From JBMORL01 sp049322335 (lineage in GTDB: Bacteria > Bacteroidota > Bacteroidia > Flavobacteriales_D > UBA2798), in the NCBI GenBank assembly GCA_049322335.1, contig JBMORL010000100.1, forward strand, positions 1 to 64,000: a stretch of 64,000 nt of DNA, written 5' to 3'. Below, piece after piece: positions 8,202 through 16,622 of the stretch (the first letter of the stretch is position 1; each line of letters begins with the position of its first letter). The notes under the pieces are model-generated. The model was given only the letters and a program-made list of their open reading frames with translations. It ran no database searches and was not told where the DNA came from. Position numbers and translations under genes: made by a program.

Positions 8202-9421
8202 AAAAATGGACAGTAATTATATTGCTGATCGTTTCAGCTGAACTTTCGGCACAAAAGAAAGATTCGGTGGAAAAAGCCATTTCTTTGCTCGAAAAAGAAT
8301 TGCACGACCTGCATTCGGCTACTTCACAAAAACAGGATCAACTCGAAAAATTAAAATTCCTTTTCATTCATTCGCTGATTAATGAAACCGGAACTCCTCT
8401 GCGATCTTCACAAAAAACCACCGTCATCAAACATCGCGCAATGGTTTTATCTTATAACGAACACCACGAACAAAGCGAATGGGTGATGCACGTTATATTG
8501 CCCGATATCGCCACCGGAAACGTTAGCCGCACCAACGATTTTCGCGAAGATAGTTTGGTTGCCACCGGAACAGCTGTAAAAAGTGATTACTGGTATAGCG
8601 GTTACGATCGCGGCCACCTTGCCCCTTCAGCCGATTTCCGCTGGTCGGCTACGGCACTCAGCGAGTCTTATTTCTATTCCAACATGTCGCCTCAAAAACC
8701 CGAACTCAACCGCGAAAGATGGTCGCAGGCGGAGGACCTTTTGCGTGCTTATGTAATAAAACACAACTCTCCTTTGATTGTAGTTACCGGCCCTGTATTA
8801 CATGATACACTGAAACAGATAGGAGATAACAAAGTATCGGTTCCGGCACTTTTCTATAAAGCCGCCTTTGACCCAAAAACCGGGAATGCAATTGGACTGG
8901 TGATGCCCAACCTCGAATGCGAATACCCCGTTTTAAGCTACCTGGTTCCCATCGACAGTATAGAAAAACTCACCGGGCTTGACTTTTTTTCATCGGTTTC
9001 AAAAGAAAAACAAAATGCTTTCGAAGCGTTAAAAAATCCTGATCCGTGGAAAACCGCCAAAGAAGAGGGAAACGCCTTACCTCTTGATCCTGAGAAGCTT
9101 CCCAAAGGAAAACTCAATACTATCCAGGCTCAATATCATATTGGCGAAAAGGTAACGGTTTGCGGGACAGTTGTTTCTACCAAGTATGCTGAAAAATCGG
9201 GAGCAACCTTTATCAACCTCGACCGTCAATTTCCTGACCAGGTGTTCACAATAGCCATTTGGAAGCAAAACCGGGCTAATTTCTCGTATAAGCCCGAAGA
9301 ATACCTGAAAGGGCATGTTATTTGTGTGACAGGGGAATTAAAGGACAATAAAGGAAAACCCCAGGTGGAAATTAACAACGAGAGTGCGATAATAATTGTG
9401 GAGATGGATGGGGATGAATGA
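8198..9421 (+). CDS. secreted DNA/RNA non-specific endonuclease with C-terminal OB-fold
   Basis: A 407-residue exported protein with a signal peptide (cleavage after ELSA near 18). Residues about 75-275 are the beta-beta-alpha-metal (NUC) nuclease domain: DRGH at 137-140 with catalytic His140, followed by 'SNMSPQKPELNR' at 161-172, whose asparagine binds the metal. Residues about 300-400 resemble a nucleic-acid-binding OB-fold ('GEKVTVCGTVVSTKY'), not part of the minimal nuclease. A short helical linker follows the signal peptide. Likely role is extracellular or periplasmic nucleic-acid degradation. Start overlaps the MATE stop. Confidence 0.9.
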   Translation: MKKWTVIILLIVSAELSAQKKDSVEKAISLLEKELHDLHSATSQKQDQLEKLKFLFIHSLINETGTPLRSSQKTTVIKHRAMVLSYNEHHEQSEWVMHVILPDIATGNVSRTNDFREDSLVATGTAVKSDYWYSGYDRGHLAPSADFRWSATALSESYFYSNMSPQKPELNRERWSQAEDLLRAYVIKHNSPLIVVTGPVLHDTLKQIGDNKVSVPALFYKAAFDPKTGNAIGLVMPNLECEYPVLSYLVPIDSIEKLTGLDFFSSVSKEKQNAFEALKNPDPWKTAKEEGNALPLDPEKLPKGKLNTIQAQYHIGEKVTVCGTVVSTKYAEKSGATFINLDRQFPDQVFTIAIWKQNRANFSYKPEEYLKGHVICVTGELKDNKGKPQVEINNESAIIIVEMDGDE

Positions 9422-9465
9422 AAAATTTGTAAATTAGTGCTCACTTAAAATAAAAATTAAAAGCT

Positions 9466-9831
9466 ATGAAAAACATACGCGCCCTTTTACTTGGATTAGT
9501 TGCCGTTTTTGCATTGAATACTGCAATGGCAGGCGAAGAAAAAACCAATGAAATGAAGGCTAAGGACAAAACCAAAACCCTTACCGCCCAGGTTGGTTTA
9601 ACAGCAGAACAGGTTCCACAGGTAGAAGCTCTGTATCTGGAAGGATTCAACAAACTTGACCAGGTGAAGGCAGAGAAAACTACTGTTACCAACGAAGATA
9701 AACAAGCTATTATTGCTGAGCAGGAAGCGAAACTGAAAACCATTCTTTCTGAAGAACAATGGGCTAAATATGAATCAGTGAAAGCACGCAGAGCTGAAAA
9801 AGCCACAAAAGTTACTACAACTACAAAATAG
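9466..9831 (+). CDS. small secreted helical protein, Spy/CpxP-like in character
   Basis: A 121-residue exported protein with a signal peptide ending at AMA (residue 22). The mature part is short, highly charged and alpha-helical, with 'LTAEQVPQVEALY' and 'LSEEQWAKYESVKARR' resembling the paired LTxxQ motifs of periplasmic Spy/CpxP proteins. That relation is inferred from pattern, not proven. It is a single-gene unit followed immediately by a strong terminator. Confidence 0.7.
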   Translation: MKNIRALLLGLVAVFALNTAMAGEEKTNEMKAKDKTKTLTAQVGLTAEQVPQVEALYLEGFNKLDQVKAEKTTVTNEDKQAIIAEQEAKLKTILSEEQWAKYESVKARRAEKATKVTTTTK

Positions 9832-9851
9832 TTTTTCCCTTATAAAAACCG

Positions 9852-9879
9852 AAAGGGACGCTTTGGCGTCCCTTTTTTT
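9852..9879. terminator. strong terminator, probably bidirectional
   Basis: GGGACGC (9855-9861) pairs perfectly with GCGTCCC (9866-9872) around TTTG, extended by AAA/TTT, and runs into seven T residues. The leading A bases give a weaker T-tract for the convergent minus-strand gene ending at 9881. Confidence 0.88.
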
Positions 9880-9880
9880 A

Positions 9881-10063
9881 TTAGTTAATAATCAGTTGAT
9901 GGTGTTGTTTCCCGAAAGTTTTGAGTACCCAGGCTTTTAACTCTTTCACATCTTCTTCCACGAGTTTGTTAATGGCTTTGTAGTACTCTTTCTGAAACAA
10001 CTTCTGGTCGAAGCTCACTCTCTCGAGAATAAACTTCGTGTACTCCAGGGCGGTTTTCTTCAT
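9881..10063 (-). CDS. conserved small hypothetical protein (60 residues)
   Basis: A predicted all-helical cytoplasmic protein with an amphipathic, charged composition (MKKTALEYTKFILERVSFD...). I recall very similar short ORFs in other Bacteroidota, but no function. No signal peptide, membrane segment or metal motif is present. It stands alone, convergent with the secreted helical protein and sharing its terminator region. The 144 bases upstream hold no ORF. Confidence 0.65.
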   Translation of the reverse strand: MKKTALEYTKFILERVSFDQKLFQKEYYKAINKLVEEDVKELKAWVLKTFGKQHHQLIIN

Positions 10064-10207
10064 GCTTGCATTGGTTTGTGGTCTTCAAAATGTTTTAACG
10101 AAGGAAACGGGGTTGGGTTTCAAAAATTTTATTTTTTTAAAAAAAATGTTTTGGGCTATAGTTCGAAATGTGGGATTTACAATCCTTCGCCCCATCACTT
10201 TGGATTT

Positions 10208-11074
10208 TTAATCCAACACCACCACCAAATATTTTGAAATACTCCAGAAATCCTCTGCATCCAGGATCTCAATTTTTTCCTTATTGGAGTCTGTCCCTGT
10301 CACTTTATAGGAGGCGGGAGGATGTGTTGTCAGTATCTGCATCTTTTTTCCACCGAGCATGATCTCTTTCACTTTGGTGATATCTACCTGGGTGAAATAA
10401 TCTTTGTTCATATCCTCTCTGAGCTTTATCATTCTTCCCAAACCAATAAATCCGCCTTCTTTGGTGATAATGCCATTTTCCTTCAATTCTTTTGTAGAAC
10501 CTATCACATAAAAAGCTTTGTTCAGTTCAGCTTCCTGGTCTTCCACAACAGCTACAGTTTCATTTAAAGTAGCGGTCAGTTCATCCATTGCAATATCGAA
10601 CTGTGTCAATTCTTCACGCAAAGAAGCAATGATCTGGTCCTGGTCGTTAATCTTTGTCAACAGGTTTTCGATCATTTTTTCCAGTTCACCAATCTTCATA
10701 TCACCTTTTTTGAGTTTTCCTCTCAGGTTGGCAATTTTCCCCTTATTTTCTTCCATCAGCGAGTTGATGATAGTGATCTCTTCGATGATGCGTGTCTTCT
10801 GGTCTTCTGCCAGCTCGGGGTCGTTGTTGCGGCTCAGGTTAATGATATTTTCCTTCTGGCGGATGAGCGAAAGGTTGTCTTCGATCTCATTCAATGTGCG
10901 AATGGACTCGTTATATGCCTCGTCTTTCTCGGCCAGTTCTTTTTTCAGTTTATCATTTTCCGTTTTCAGCTGATCCATTTCGGGATTGGAAGCTTCGCCC
11001 GTGCCGGTTTTGGTTTCGGCAGTACAGGAAAATAAAAATACTGCGGTGGCAGCAACAAAAAATAACTTCTTCAT
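10208..11074 (-). CDS. coiled-coil lipoprotein
   Basis: A 288-residue lipoprotein. The lipobox LFSC puts the lipidated cysteine at position 17. Residues about 30-190 form an almost continuous heptad coiled coil rich in Glu, Lys, Leu and Ile; the last 90 residues form a compact domain ('NGIITKEGGFIGLGR' near 196). The family is common in Bacteroidota and of unknown role; a structural role at the envelope is likely. The + strand shadow frame at 10518-10973 is a serine-rich artefact of the coiled coil. A perfect -7 box lies upstream at 11091-11098. Confidence 0.82.
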   Translation of the reverse strand: MKKLFFVAATAVFLFSCTAETKTGTGEASNPEMDQLKTENDKLKKELAEKDEAYNESIRTLNEIEDNLSLIRQKENIINLSRNNDPELAEDQKTRIIEEITIINSLMEENKGKIANLRGKLKKGDMKIGELEKMIENLLTKINDQDQIIASLREELTQFDIAMDELTATLNETVAVVEDQEAELNKAFYVIGSTKELKENGIITKEGGFIGLGRMIKLREDMNKDYFTQVDITKVKEIMLGGKKMQILTTHPPASYKVTGTDSNKEKIEILDAEDFWSISKYLVVVLD

Positions 11075-11090
11075 GGGTTGACAGTTTTCA

Positions 11091-11098
11091 CAAATTTA
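11091..11098 (-). promoter_or_regulatory. -7 promoter element of the coiled-coil lipoprotein
   Basis: The minus strand reads TAAATTTG, 16 bases before the ATG at 11074. This gives a short but ordinary leader, unlike the 3-5 base spacing at other genes here. The divergent M61 gene must use a separate promoter, perhaps TACATTTA near 11118. Confidence 0.55.
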
Positions 11099-11159
11099 AC
11101 AATATTCGCATTTGTGTACATTTACGGAAAATAGAACATTCGTCACACTTGATAAAGCA

Positions 11160-12962
11160 ATGCCCATGAAAGCCCTTTTCACCCTGTTTTTCCTCGGTTT
11201 TACGCTGGTTTCGCCTGCTGTAAAGATCAATTACATCCTTTCCATGGAAAATCCACACCAACACTATTTCAGGGTGGATATGGTGGTTACAGAGTTTAAC
11301 GGAAAGTATGCCGATTTTAAAATGCCCGTTTGGGCCCCGGGCTCATACCTGGTTCGTGAGTTTTCCAAAAACGTAGATTGGGTGGAGGCAAAAGCAGATG
11401 ACCGCGGGCTGAAATGTTATAAAACAGACAAAAATACATGGCGGGTAGAAACCAATGGATCAAAACACCTGGTCTTTTCCTATAAAATCTACGCATACGA
11501 GTTGTCCGTTAGAACCAGTTTCCTTGATGCCGATCACGCGCATGTACACGGAGCCGGTGTGTTCATGTACCTGGATAAAATGAAAAACGTTCCGGGAGAA
11601 CTCACTGTTCATATTCCGAAAAAATGGAAAAAAATCAGCTGTGGGTTGGAGCAAATCGTAAAAAAACAAAATCATGAAGGGCTGCGGGATGAAAGATTAT
11701 ATTTTTCTTTCCCGGATTATGATGTGTTGATCGATGCTCCGCTTGAGATCGGCAATCACACTTCCTTTTATTTCGATGCAGCCGGATGCCGTCATGAAGT
11801 GGCTATGTTCGGTGAAGGAAATTACGACACCACTCAACTGAAAAAAGATATGAAAATTGTGGTGGAAAAAGCTACTGAAGTATATGGCGAAAACCCCAAT
11901 AAAAAATACGTTTTTATTGTACATAACCTCACCAACGGCAGTGGCGGACTGGAACACCTCAACTCCACTACACTACAGGTAAACAGATGGACTTATTCAC
12001 CCGAAAAATACAATTCATTCCTTAGCCTTGTTGCGCATGAGTATTTTCATTTATGGAATGTAAAAAGAGCAAGGGCCAATACGTTAGGCCCGTTTGATTA
12101 TGATAACGAAAACTACACCACTCTTTTGTGGGTTATGGAAGGATTTACCAGTTACTATGATGAATTATTGCTGAAACGTGCCGGTTATTACAACCAGAAC
12201 GAATACCTGCGAACACTCACCGGCTCACTCTCACAACTTGAAAATTCTCCCGGAAGCAAAGTGCAGTCGGTGGCAGAATCAAGTTTTGATGCGTGGATAA
12301 AAGGGTATCGCCCCAATGAAAACAGCAACAATACTTCTATTTCCTATTATACCAAAGGTTCGGTGCTGGGCGCATTGCTCGACCTTGAAATTATTACTTC
12401 CACAAAAGGAGAAAAAAACCTGGACGACCTGATGGATTATGTTTATGAAACCTACTACAAAAAAGAAAAACGGGGTTTCAATGAATCAGAGTTCAAACTG
12501 GCGGCAGAAAAAATAGCCGGAAAAAAACTCGATACTTTTTTCAACGATTATGTTTACAGCACCAAAGAAGTAAATTACAACTATTACCTCAACCAGGTGG
12601 GATTACAACTCGAAAAAAAATCACGAATTACCGAACCCTGGCTTGGAATAAGAGCCAGTGATACAGATGGCAAACTCATCATCAACAACGTTACTGCCGG
12701 AGGTTCGGGATACGAAAGCGGGCTGAATGTAAACGATGAAATTATTGCCGTAAACAATTATCGTGTGGATAATGCCGGCATGAACAAACTGGTGGGTGTG
12801 CTGGACATAGGAGATGAAGCAGAATTTCTTATCAGCCGCGATAATGTTTTAAGAACCATAAAAGTAAAAATGACCGGTAATCCCATGCATGAATATAAAA
12901 TTACCGCACTACCCTCTCCCACCGAAGAACAATTACTACTCCAGAAAAAGTGGCTGGAGTAA
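11160..12962 (+). CDS. M61-family peptidase with PDZ domain
   Basis: A 600-residue exported zinc metallopeptidase of the glycyl-aminopeptidase family. The signal peptide ends near residue 20 (LVSPA). The zinc site HEYFH is at 293-297 with the downstream glutamate in 'MEGFTSYYDE'. An N-terminal beta-domain precedes the thermolysin-like fold and a PDZ domain occupies about 505-585 ('GGSGYESGLNVNDEIIAVN'). ATG at 11160 (or 11166) was chosen; the upstream extension from 11112 would bury the signal peptide. Probable role is periplasmic peptide processing. A terminator follows 30 bases after the stop. Confidence 0.92.
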   Translation: MPMKALFTLFFLGFTLVSPAVKINYILSMENPHQHYFRVDMVVTEFNGKYADFKMPVWAPGSYLVREFSKNVDWVEAKADDRGLKCYKTDKNTWRVETNGSKHLVFSYKIYAYELSVRTSFLDADHAHVHGAGVFMYLDKMKNVPGELTVHIPKKWKKISCGLEQIVKKQNHEGLRDERLYFSFPDYDVLIDAPLEIGNHTSFYFDAAGCRHEVAMFGEGNYDTTQLKKDMKIVVEKATEVYGENPNKKYVFIVHNLTNGSGGLEHLNSTTLQVNRWTYSPEKYNSFLSLVAHEYFHLWNVKRARANTLGPFDYDNENYTTLLWVMEGFTSYYDELLLKRAGYYNQNEYLRTLTGSLSQLENSPGSKVQSVAESSFDAWIKGYRPNENSNNTSISYYTKGSVLGALLDLEIITSTKGEKNLDDLMDYVYETYYKKEKRGFNESEFKLAAEKIAGKKLDTFFNDYVYSTKEVNYNYYLNQVGLQLEKKSRITEPWLGIRASDTDGKLIINNVTAGGSGYESGLNVNDEIIAVNNYRVDNAGMNKLVGVLDIGDEAEFLISRDNVLRTIKVKMTGNPMHEYKITALPSPTEEQLLLQKKWLE

Positions 12963-12991
12963 GAATCCGTTTAGTTATAAAATAAAAAAAC

Positions 12992-13020
12992 CGGATGAAC
13001 ATTCACCCGGCTCTTTTTAA
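12992..13020. terminator. terminator between convergent genes
   Basis: CCGG-A-TGA and TCA-C-CCGG (12992-13011) form a stem with one internal mismatch and loop ACAT, preceded by an A-run and followed by CTCTTTTT. It can serve the M61 gene and, through the A-run, the convergent adhesin gene. Confidence 0.65.
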
Positions 13021-13035
13021 TTTCTTTCTTATTTA

Positions 13036-15648
13036 TTACCTCGTTAACGTAACGTGTCCTGTGTATTTGTGTTCCGTATTTTGTGAATCCATAAGTTGTA
13101 TGATATAATAATAAACCCCTTCCGAAGCTTCTTTACCGTCTTTTTCGCCATTCCAGCTTCCGGTAAGTGTATCATAGCCATACATAAAAAGTCCCCAGCG
13201 GTCGTAAATTTCAACATGCAGTGTATTTACACCGGCAAGATCAAGCTCAAACACATCGTTTACCCCATCACCGTTAGGCGAAAACACATTGGGAATGATG
13301 ATAAAGAAGTTGGGGACAACATTAATAAGAACAGTAGCTGTGTCCGAACATCCGTCAGCATTCACTGCAATCATCGTCACCGTATAGGTGCTATCCGTTA
13401 TATAGGTTTGGCTGGTAGTAGTAGAAGTGGTATTTTCAGTAAACCCGTTTCCGTAATCCCATGAATACGCTGTTCCACCGGTGGTAGTATTGGTGAACGT
13501 TACATTCAATGGAGAAACTCCCGAAGAAGGAGAAGCTGTAAAACCGGCATTCACATCCGACACAGTTACAGCTACCACATCGGGAGCGCTGGTACAACCA
13601 TTCAATGTAGCCACCACCGTATAGTTTCCTGCATCGGCTGTGGTTACCGGATCGATAAGCGGATTTTGTGAAGTGGAAGTAAATCCATTGGGGCCGGTCC
13701 ACGCATAAGTAGCCCCGTTAATAGTGTTGGCATTTAATTGCAGCGCGTCTCCTTCACATAAAGGAGAGTTGGAAGAAGCATTTACCACCGGAACAGGATT
13801 AACCGTCACTACCATATTATCCGGTGTGCTTGTACAACCGTTAAGTGTTACTACCACCGTATATGTTCCTGCATCGCCTGTAGCAGCAGGATTGATTACC
13901 GGGTTTTGCTGGGAGGATGTGAATCCGTTTGGACCTGTCCACGAATAGGTCGCTCCATTTACTGTTGAAGCACTGAGATTGATCGTGTCTCCTTCGCAAA
14001 CCGTTACATCACTTCCTGCTGTTACAACAGGATTGGGATTTACCGTTACGTTGGTGGTAGCGGTGGCCGTGCATCCGTTCAGTGTAACGGTAACCGTATA
14101 TGCGCCCGATCCACTAACGGATATGGGACTGATGGTGGGATTTTGCTGTGAAGAAGTATAACCACCAGGGCCAGTCCATGAATAGGTGGCTCCTGTTACA
14201 GTGGGGCTCGATAAATTGATGGTTCCGTTTTCGCACACCGGCCCGTCATTGGAAGCAGATGCAGTGGGCATAGCGGGATTGGTAATAGTTGCCGTATTGG
14301 TACATGCCGGATCAGCCGAAAAAACTGCCGTTATAGTACAACTTCCTCCGTTGGCAGGTTGTCCGCCTAAAGTATAGGCCTGGGGACTTGTAAACGGTGC
14401 AAAAAATGTTTGTGAGCCTCCGCAGGAAGAACTAACGGTTAGCGAACCGCTGGAAGGCGCATTGGAAAACGTGATTTGGCCATTGGCATCGTATGTTTGA
14501 TTGGCACAATTGATAGTTCCCACGGATGCAGTTACAGAACTGATATTACAAATAGGCGAACAGTTAGCTGGCGCGGTGTAATTAGAGTTAGCCGTACATG
14601 CCGGATCAGCAGAAAAAACAGCTGTAATTGTACAGGAAGAACCATTGGCGGTTAATCCCGTTAAGTTATAATTGGCCGGAGAAACAAACGGAGCATTAAA
14701 CACCTGGGAACCGCCACAGGAGTTGGAGACTGTTAATGTTCCTGAGGCAGGTGCATTTGTAAAAGTTACCGCACCGGATACGTCATAGGTATTGGTAGCA
14801 GGTACACATGCACCGGGCGTAGCTGTAAGTGATTGTATACTACACGATAAAGTACATGCTGGCGGTGCCGTATAAGTGGCAGAAGTATTACAGGTAGCAT
14901 CTGCCGAAAATGTAGCACTAACGGTACACGAACTTCCGTTGGCCGTTAGTCCGGTTAAGGAATAGTTTATGGGTGAAGTGAATGGCGCATTAAAAACCTG
15001 TGATCCTCCGCAACTGCTGGATATGGTAAGTGTTCCTGAGCCTGGCGGACTGGTTATTACGAGACTTCCTGAAACATCATACGTATTTGTTCCCGAATTA
15101 CAGGCAGTAGGGTTTGCCGTAAATGATTGCACGCCACAAATAATAGAACAATCAGCTGAACCTGCTCCACCGGTTTGTGAAAATGTAATGGTTCCGGGAA
15201 CATTGGAAAAATTGGTTAATAACAAAACATATACCTGACCTACAGAAGCGCTGGGAATCGTAGCTGTTTCCACCGCTGCTGTTGAATAACTGCAATCCAC
15301 ACCCGAAGTAGTCATCAGGCTGGTTGCACAGGCAGCTGACAAAGAAGAATAAGGTCCCCAGATAATAAAGTCGACATCAATTCCATTTCCGCCCCCGTCA
15401 ACCTGGCTGATGTTAAAAGTCATCGAACCATTTTGGTCGATTTCCATATAATACCATGCCGGATTGGGAGAAGAACCCAGGCAGTCTACAGCCCCAAGGT
15501 CTCCATTATTGGTGGAGTTGGGAAATGTGTAGGTAGTTCCCGTACAAAAAGGATCTGCAGAATTACAGTTTGCTCCCTGTGAAAAACCTTCGCTGAAGGT
15601 GGTTAGAAATAAAACGGAAAACAGGAGAAAGGATAAATTTTTTTTCAT
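13036..15648 (-). CDS. large repeat adhesin with PKD and CHU_C type IX sorting domain
   Basis: An 870-residue secreted protein with a signal peptide (cleavage after GFSQ near 24). Residues about 30-165 form a domain of the kind found before adhesin repeats. Then come three copies of a roughly 98-residue cysteine-containing repeat (starting near 169, 267 and 367; each has SSCGGSQ and a CT[IV]xAxFSAD block). Three copies of an 80-residue Ig/PKD-like repeat follow (near 470, 550, 630; each has NGATY(S/A)WTGP). A PKD domain lies at about 700-777, and the CHU_C gliding-motility C-terminal domain at about 780-870 (NVFSPNGDGVNDVF; YDRWG). CHU_C domains direct export and anchoring by the type IX system, often with a PorP/SprF helper. 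Ser/Thr richness suggests an extended surface stalk. Confidence 0.9.
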   Translation of the reverse strand: MKKNLSFLLFSVLFLTTFSEGFSQGANCNSADPFCTGTTYTFPNSTNNGDLGAVDCLGSSPNPAWYYMEIDQNGSMTFNISQVDGGGNGIDVDFIIWGPYSSLSAACATSLMTTSGVDCSYSTAAVETATIPSASVGQVYVLLLTNFSNVPGTITFSQTGGAGSADCSIICGVQSFTANPTACNSGTNTYDVSGSLVITSPPGSGTLTISSSCGGSQVFNAPFTSPINYSLTGLTANGSSCTVSATFSADATCNTSATYTAPPACTLSCSIQSLTATPGACVPATNTYDVSGAVTFTNAPASGTLTVSNSCGGSQVFNAPFVSPANYNLTGLTANGSSCTITAVFSADPACTANSNYTAPANCSPICNISSVTASVGTINCANQTYDANGQITFSNAPSSGSLTVSSSCGGSQTFFAPFTSPQAYTLGGQPANGGSCTITAVFSADPACTNTATITNPAMPTASASNDGPVCENGTINLSSPTVTGATYSWTGPGGYTSSQQNPTISPISVSGSGAYTVTVTLNGCTATATTNVTVNPNPVVTAGSDVTVCEGDTINLSASTVNGATYSWTGPNGFTSSQQNPVINPAATGDAGTYTVVVTLNGCTSTPDNMVVTVNPVPVVNASSNSPLCEGDALQLNANTINGATYAWTGPNGFTSTSQNPLIDPVTTADAGNYTVVATLNGCTSAPDVVAVTVSDVNAGFTASPSSGVSPLNVTFTNTTTGGTAYSWDYGNGFTENTTSTTTSQTYITDSTYTVTMIAVNADGCSDTATVLINVVPNFFIIIPNVFSPNGDGVNDVFELDLAGVNTLHVEIYDRWGLFMYGYDTLTGSWNGEKDGKEASEGVYYYIIQLMDSQNTEHKYTGHVTLTR
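13558..14253 (-). repeat. three tandem Ig/PKD-like coding repeats (about 80 codons each)
   Basis: Units at about codons 470, 550 and 630 each contain CExG, NGATYxWTGP(N/G)G(F/Y)TS, QNP, and TLNGCT. The DNA of units two and three is very similar, indicating recent duplication. Confidence 0.8.
14280..15147 (-). repeat. three tandem coding repeats (about 98 codons each)
   Basis: Units begin at about codons 169, 267 and 367 of the adhesin. They share the phrase SSCGGSQ(V/T)F(N/F)APF, then a turn around L(T/G)G, then SCT(I/V) and FSADxxC. The pattern is that of recently duplicated adhesin domains. Confidence 0.8.
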
Positions 15649-15659
15649 CGCCTGAATGG

Positions 15660-15682
15660 AATTAGTGTTTAGCGCACTAATT
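15660..15682. promoter_or_regulatory. perfect dyad in front of the adhesin gene
   Basis: AATTAGTG (15660-15667) and CACTAATT (15675-15682) are perfect 8-base inverted arms around a 7-base spacer. The dyad lies 11 bases before the adhesin start codon and overlaps a -7-like TAAATTAG on the minus strand, so it could be a repressor operator or a 5' RNA hairpin. Confidence 0.4.
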
Positions 15683-15817
15683 TAAGTGAATAATATGAAT
15701 CCGTACCACATCCGGCCTTCAACATTTCCACAATTTTCAATATTGATGGGTTGGCCCATCAGTCAACAGCATGAATGTTTTTTGTGATTTCGGTTATATG
15801 CAATGAACCATAGAAAA

Positions 15818-15955
15818 TTAGCGATGCTTATGAGTATTGGATTTGTTTCCATAAGCCGGGCAATATACTCCTTTTGAACAGGAGGCAAATAAAATTGAAA
15901 TGGCTAATAAAGCGGTTATCGCTTTAACGGCTGTAGTGGTTTTGATGGTCTTCAT
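15818..15955 (-). CDS. CPAYG-motif micro-lipoprotein (45 residues)
   Basis: Counted from the ATG at 15955 this is a lipoprotein signal peptide (residues 1-25, lipobox LFASC, lipidated Cys26) with a mature peptide of only 20 residues. After the lipid cysteine come five residues and then CPAYG, the exact spacing also found in the neighbouring gene at 16156. The longer frame starting at 16075 is rejected because it adds 40 residues before the signal peptide. The tail is basic and histidine-containing (THKHR). Function is unknown. The pair is likely a paralogous family. Confidence 0.62.
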   Translation of the reverse strand: MKTIKTTTAVKAITALLAISILFASCSKGVYCPAYGNKSNTHKHR

Positions 15956-16094
15956 GGCTTCCTTGTTTTGGTTGTTTGATAATAAAGGGAGGGCTTTTAT
16001 AAAATTCCATAAAACCAACCTCAAATTATTGATGATCAACAATAAAGAAAAAAATAATCTGCTTTTCATCTCCATAACCTCTCACGGGGAAACA

Positions 16095-16129
16095 TAAAAA
16101 AATTCCCCGCCACGATTTCCGTAACGGGG
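16095..16129 (-). terminator. terminator of the second micro-lipoprotein gene
   Basis: On the minus strand CCCCG (16125-16129) pairs with CGGGG (16105-16109), with inner ACG/CGT pairs, and is followed by AATTTTTTT. It separates the two CPAYG genes into independent units. Confidence 0.75.
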
Positions 16130-16155
16130 AGTAAATAGTATAACTATTAAAATGC

Positions 16156-16347
16156 TTAGATCTTCTTTTCGGATTCTATCTCTTTCACGTTTTCCATAAG
16201 CGCCCAAACAGCCTTTTTCTCCGGAAGAACCTGGCCTCCGTATGCGGGGCAGGTACCTTTATGACGGCATGAACTTAATAATACAGCGGTAACAAATAAT
16301 CCCAGTGATAATCTGGCTACTGTTAAGGTAAAACGGCTTGCTTTCAT
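16156..16347 (-). CDS. CPAYG-motif micro-lipoprotein (63 residues)
   Basis: A lipoprotein signal peptide (residues 1-26, lipobox LLSSC, lipidated Cys27) followed by RHKGT and CPAYG at 33-37, then a short amphipathic helix rich in Lys and Glu. It shares with the 45-residue neighbour the lipid cysteine, the five-residue gap and the CPAYG motif, but little else. Outer- or inner-membrane anchoring with a tiny exposed peptide is expected. Its own terminator follows 27 bases after the stop. Function unknown. Confidence 0.68.
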   Translation of the reverse strand: MKASRFTLTVARLSLGLFVTAVLLSSCRHKGTCPAYGGQVLPEKKAVWALMENVKEIESEKKI

Positions 16348-16508
16348 TTGGCGTGTGTTTAAGTTATTTTAGTTTTCCCGGCTTGTTTTGCTTATTCAGG
16401 TCTGCTTTTTCAATTATTCCACAAAAATATTTTAATTTTTTCAGTTAACGTTTGATTTTTACGGTAGTTATCAGTCAAATGACGGGCCATTTTGTTCATA
16501 AACCACCA

Positions 16509-16539
16509 AAAATCGGATGAAATTTACCTAAAATCGGAT
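16509..16539. promoter_or_regulatory. direct repeats upstream of the ECF sigma gene
   Basis: AAAATCGGAT occurs at 16509-16518 and again at 16530-16539, 21 bases apart, about two helical turns. They lie 84 bases before the sigma-factor gene in an otherwise AT-rich, ORF-free 275-base gap. This spacing suits two subunits of an activator on one DNA face. Confidence 0.35.
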
Positions 16540-16622
16540 AAAACGAGAAATTTTAAAAAAGGTTTATGCAATTTTATAAAAAATAGCCCTAAATTGACGA
16601 AACACCAAAAATCAGGGCCCGG

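Noticed and set aside
10518..10973. 151-residue plus-strand ORF
   Set aside because: Serine- and phenylalanine-rich antisense of the coiled-coil lipoprotein; an artefact of its Glu/Lys codon use.
13558..15147. Regularly spaced repeats that could suggest a CRISPR array or VNTR
   Set aside because: The units are 80-98 codons, stay in frame, and encode adhesin domains with conserved Cys/Trp patterns; there are no short identical repeats with unique spacers and no cas genes.
15745..15760. GATGGG/CCCATC hairpin as a terminator
   Set aside because: Six-base stem with no T-run in either direction; left unassigned.
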